Shown: positions 63,152 through 64,000 of the stretch, in pieces
Layout of the letters: every line of letters begins with the position of its first letter
Position numbering within the stretch: the first letter of the stretch is position 1
Source: JAGNRR01 sp964409905
GTDB lineage: Bacteria > Bacteroidota > Bacteroidia > Chitinophagales > Chitinophagaceae
NCBI GenBank assembly: GCA_964409905.1
Contig: CAYPET010000004.1
Location: forward strand, 62,001 to 126,000
DNA length: 64,000 nucleotides
Direction of reading: 5' to 3'
Translations under genes and position numbers: made by a program
The notes under the pieces: model-generated
Seen by the model: only the letters and a program-made list of their open reading frames with translations
What the model was told of the DNA's origin: nothing
Databases searched by the model: none

Positions 63152-64000
63152 ATGTTACGTATACATCAGCTTGTAAAAAATTACTATCAACAAAAGGCCG
63201 TAGACCAGGTCAGCTTTGAAGTTCGGAAAGGGTCCATATTTGGATTGTTGGGTCCAAACGGAGCTGGTAAATCCAGTCTGCTACGAATGATTACAGGTAT
63301 TACGCTGCCTGATGAGGGGGAAGTCTATTTTAATAATGAACTTTTTGATGCTGCAACACATATGCAGCAAATTGGCTATATGCCTGAGGAGCGTGGCTTA
63401 TATAAAAAAATGAAGGTGCGCGAACATTTGGTGTACCTTGGACAGTTAAAAGGGCTATCGAAAGTATTGGTGAATGAACATATTGATTATTGGTTTGAAC
63501 GCTTAGATATGCAGAGCTGGAGCAATAAAAAGGTAGAAGATTTGAGCAAAGGCATGTCTCAAAAATTACAATTTGTTGCAACTGTGCTGCATAAGCCGCA
63601 GTTATTAATTCTGGATGAACCCTTTAGTGGGCTGGACCCTGTAAACGCCAAAATAATAAAAGACGAAATCTTTCATTTGGCAGAAAGTGGCACCACCATT
63701 ATTTTTTCTACCCATCGAATGGAACAAGTAGAAGAGGTGTGCGAGGATATCGTATTGCTTGATAATGGTCGGTTGATATTAGAAGGCAGTGTACACGAAA
63801 TAAAACAGCAGTTCAAAAAAAATCAATTTGCACTGGCCACTACCAATGAAGTGTTGGATTTGCCATTTGAGGTAGTATCACACGAGCAAAATATGTACAT
63901 CCTGCAATTGAACGAAGGACAACATAGTAGAGACATTTTGAGTTTTATGCTTAAACATCAGCTCGAGGTTTTGCATTTTTCAGAGGTTTTACCCAGCCTA
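63152..64000 (+). CDS. ABC transporter ATP-binding protein (partial, C-terminus missing)
   Basis: The first 283 residues of an ABC ATPase; the gene runs off the right edge. Walker A is GPNGAGKSS, the Q-loop region is QQIGYMPEERGLY, the signature is LSKGMSQK, Walker B is LLILDEPFSGLDP and the switch His is in FSTHRMEQ. The PEERGLY variant and the C-terminal extension (EGSVHEIKQQF on) match NatA-like exporters with a DUF4162 domain. A permease gene probably follows outside the window. Confidence 0.93.
   Translation, partial: MLRIHQLVKNYYQQKAVDQVSFEVRKGSIFGLLGPNGAGKSSLLRMITGITLPDEGEVYFNNELFDAATHMQQIGYMPEERGLYKKMKVREHLVYLGQLKGLSKVLVNEHIDYWFERLDMQSWSNKKVEDLSKGMSQKLQFVATVLHKPQLLILDEPFSGLDPVNAKIIKDEIFHLAESGTTIIFSTHRMEQVEEVCEDIVLLDNGRLILEGSVHEIKQQFKKNQFALATTNEVLDLPFEVVSHEQNMYILQLNEGQHSRDILSFMLKHQLEVLHFSEVLPSL

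Overview
The window comes from a Bacteroidota chromosome. The evidence is several type IX secretion (T9SS) cargo proteins with type A or type B (gliding-motility-associated) C-terminal sorting domains, a PorP/SprF-like outer-membrane protein, GldC, and promoters of the TTTG-N19-21-TAnnTTTG type. Shine-Dalgarno sequences are mostly absent. The genes fit a free-living, probably gliding, heterotrophic member of the phylum. I cannot name the species. Most genes are housekeeping genes in short operons. One assembly gap of 100 Ns lies at 46217-46316.

Layout. 1-4.5 kb: the start of a FucP-like sugar transporter, two universal stress proteins, a lactate/malate dehydrogenase homologue and an L,D-transpeptidase. 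4.6-7.4 kb: mreBCD followed by a small SET-domain protein. 7.4-12.3 kb: MazG-like, Dtd, ArfB, ribosomal protein Thx, a CBS protein with an alpha/beta hydrolase, a TIGR02757 protein and a cystathionine gamma-synthase/lyase. 12.4-14.1 kb: the E2 subunit of a 2-oxoacid dehydrogenase. 14.2-25.6 kb: secreted proteins and T9SS functions (a glycine-rich PKD protein, endonuclease I, and a 1173-residue beta-propeller/PKD cargo beside PorP/SprF, GldC, YqeY and CvpA). 25.7-33.6 kb: Nfu, RpoN, a DoxX-like protein, a VWA protein, a PD40 protein, adenine deaminase and a T9SS cargo. 33.6-36.6 kb: three RNA-modification enzymes (RluA-like, RsuA/RluB-like, RlmN).

36.6-38.5 kb, between rlmN and nth, is an accessory island. 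It holds a HigBA-type toxin-antitoxin pair whose toxin carries an in-frame TAG, and a one-gene lipoprotein cassette. Each cassette is bounded by its own short inverted repeat ending in GTT/AAC and is followed, 13-18 bases after its last stop codon, by a long foldable inverted-repeat element. Boundaries, strand-asymmetric folding and gene content match integron gene cassettes with attC sites. No integrase gene is in the window, so the best reading is a CALIN-like (attC sites without integrase) array with divergent attC sites. This is the most unusual feature here.

39.2-54.1 kb: a TPR protein, an acyl-CoA synthetase, tRNA-Arg(CCT), and two tandem giant paralogous adhesins of the SprB-repeat type with type B sorting domains. 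The first is broken by the assembly gap, which sits in a nearly identical repeat block. 54.2-64 kb: a glycosyltransferase, arginase-family protein, grpE-dnaJ, a 744-residue secreted protein with a possible caspase-like His/Cys pair, a fatty acid desaturase, a ROK sugar kinase and the start of an ABC transporter ATPase.
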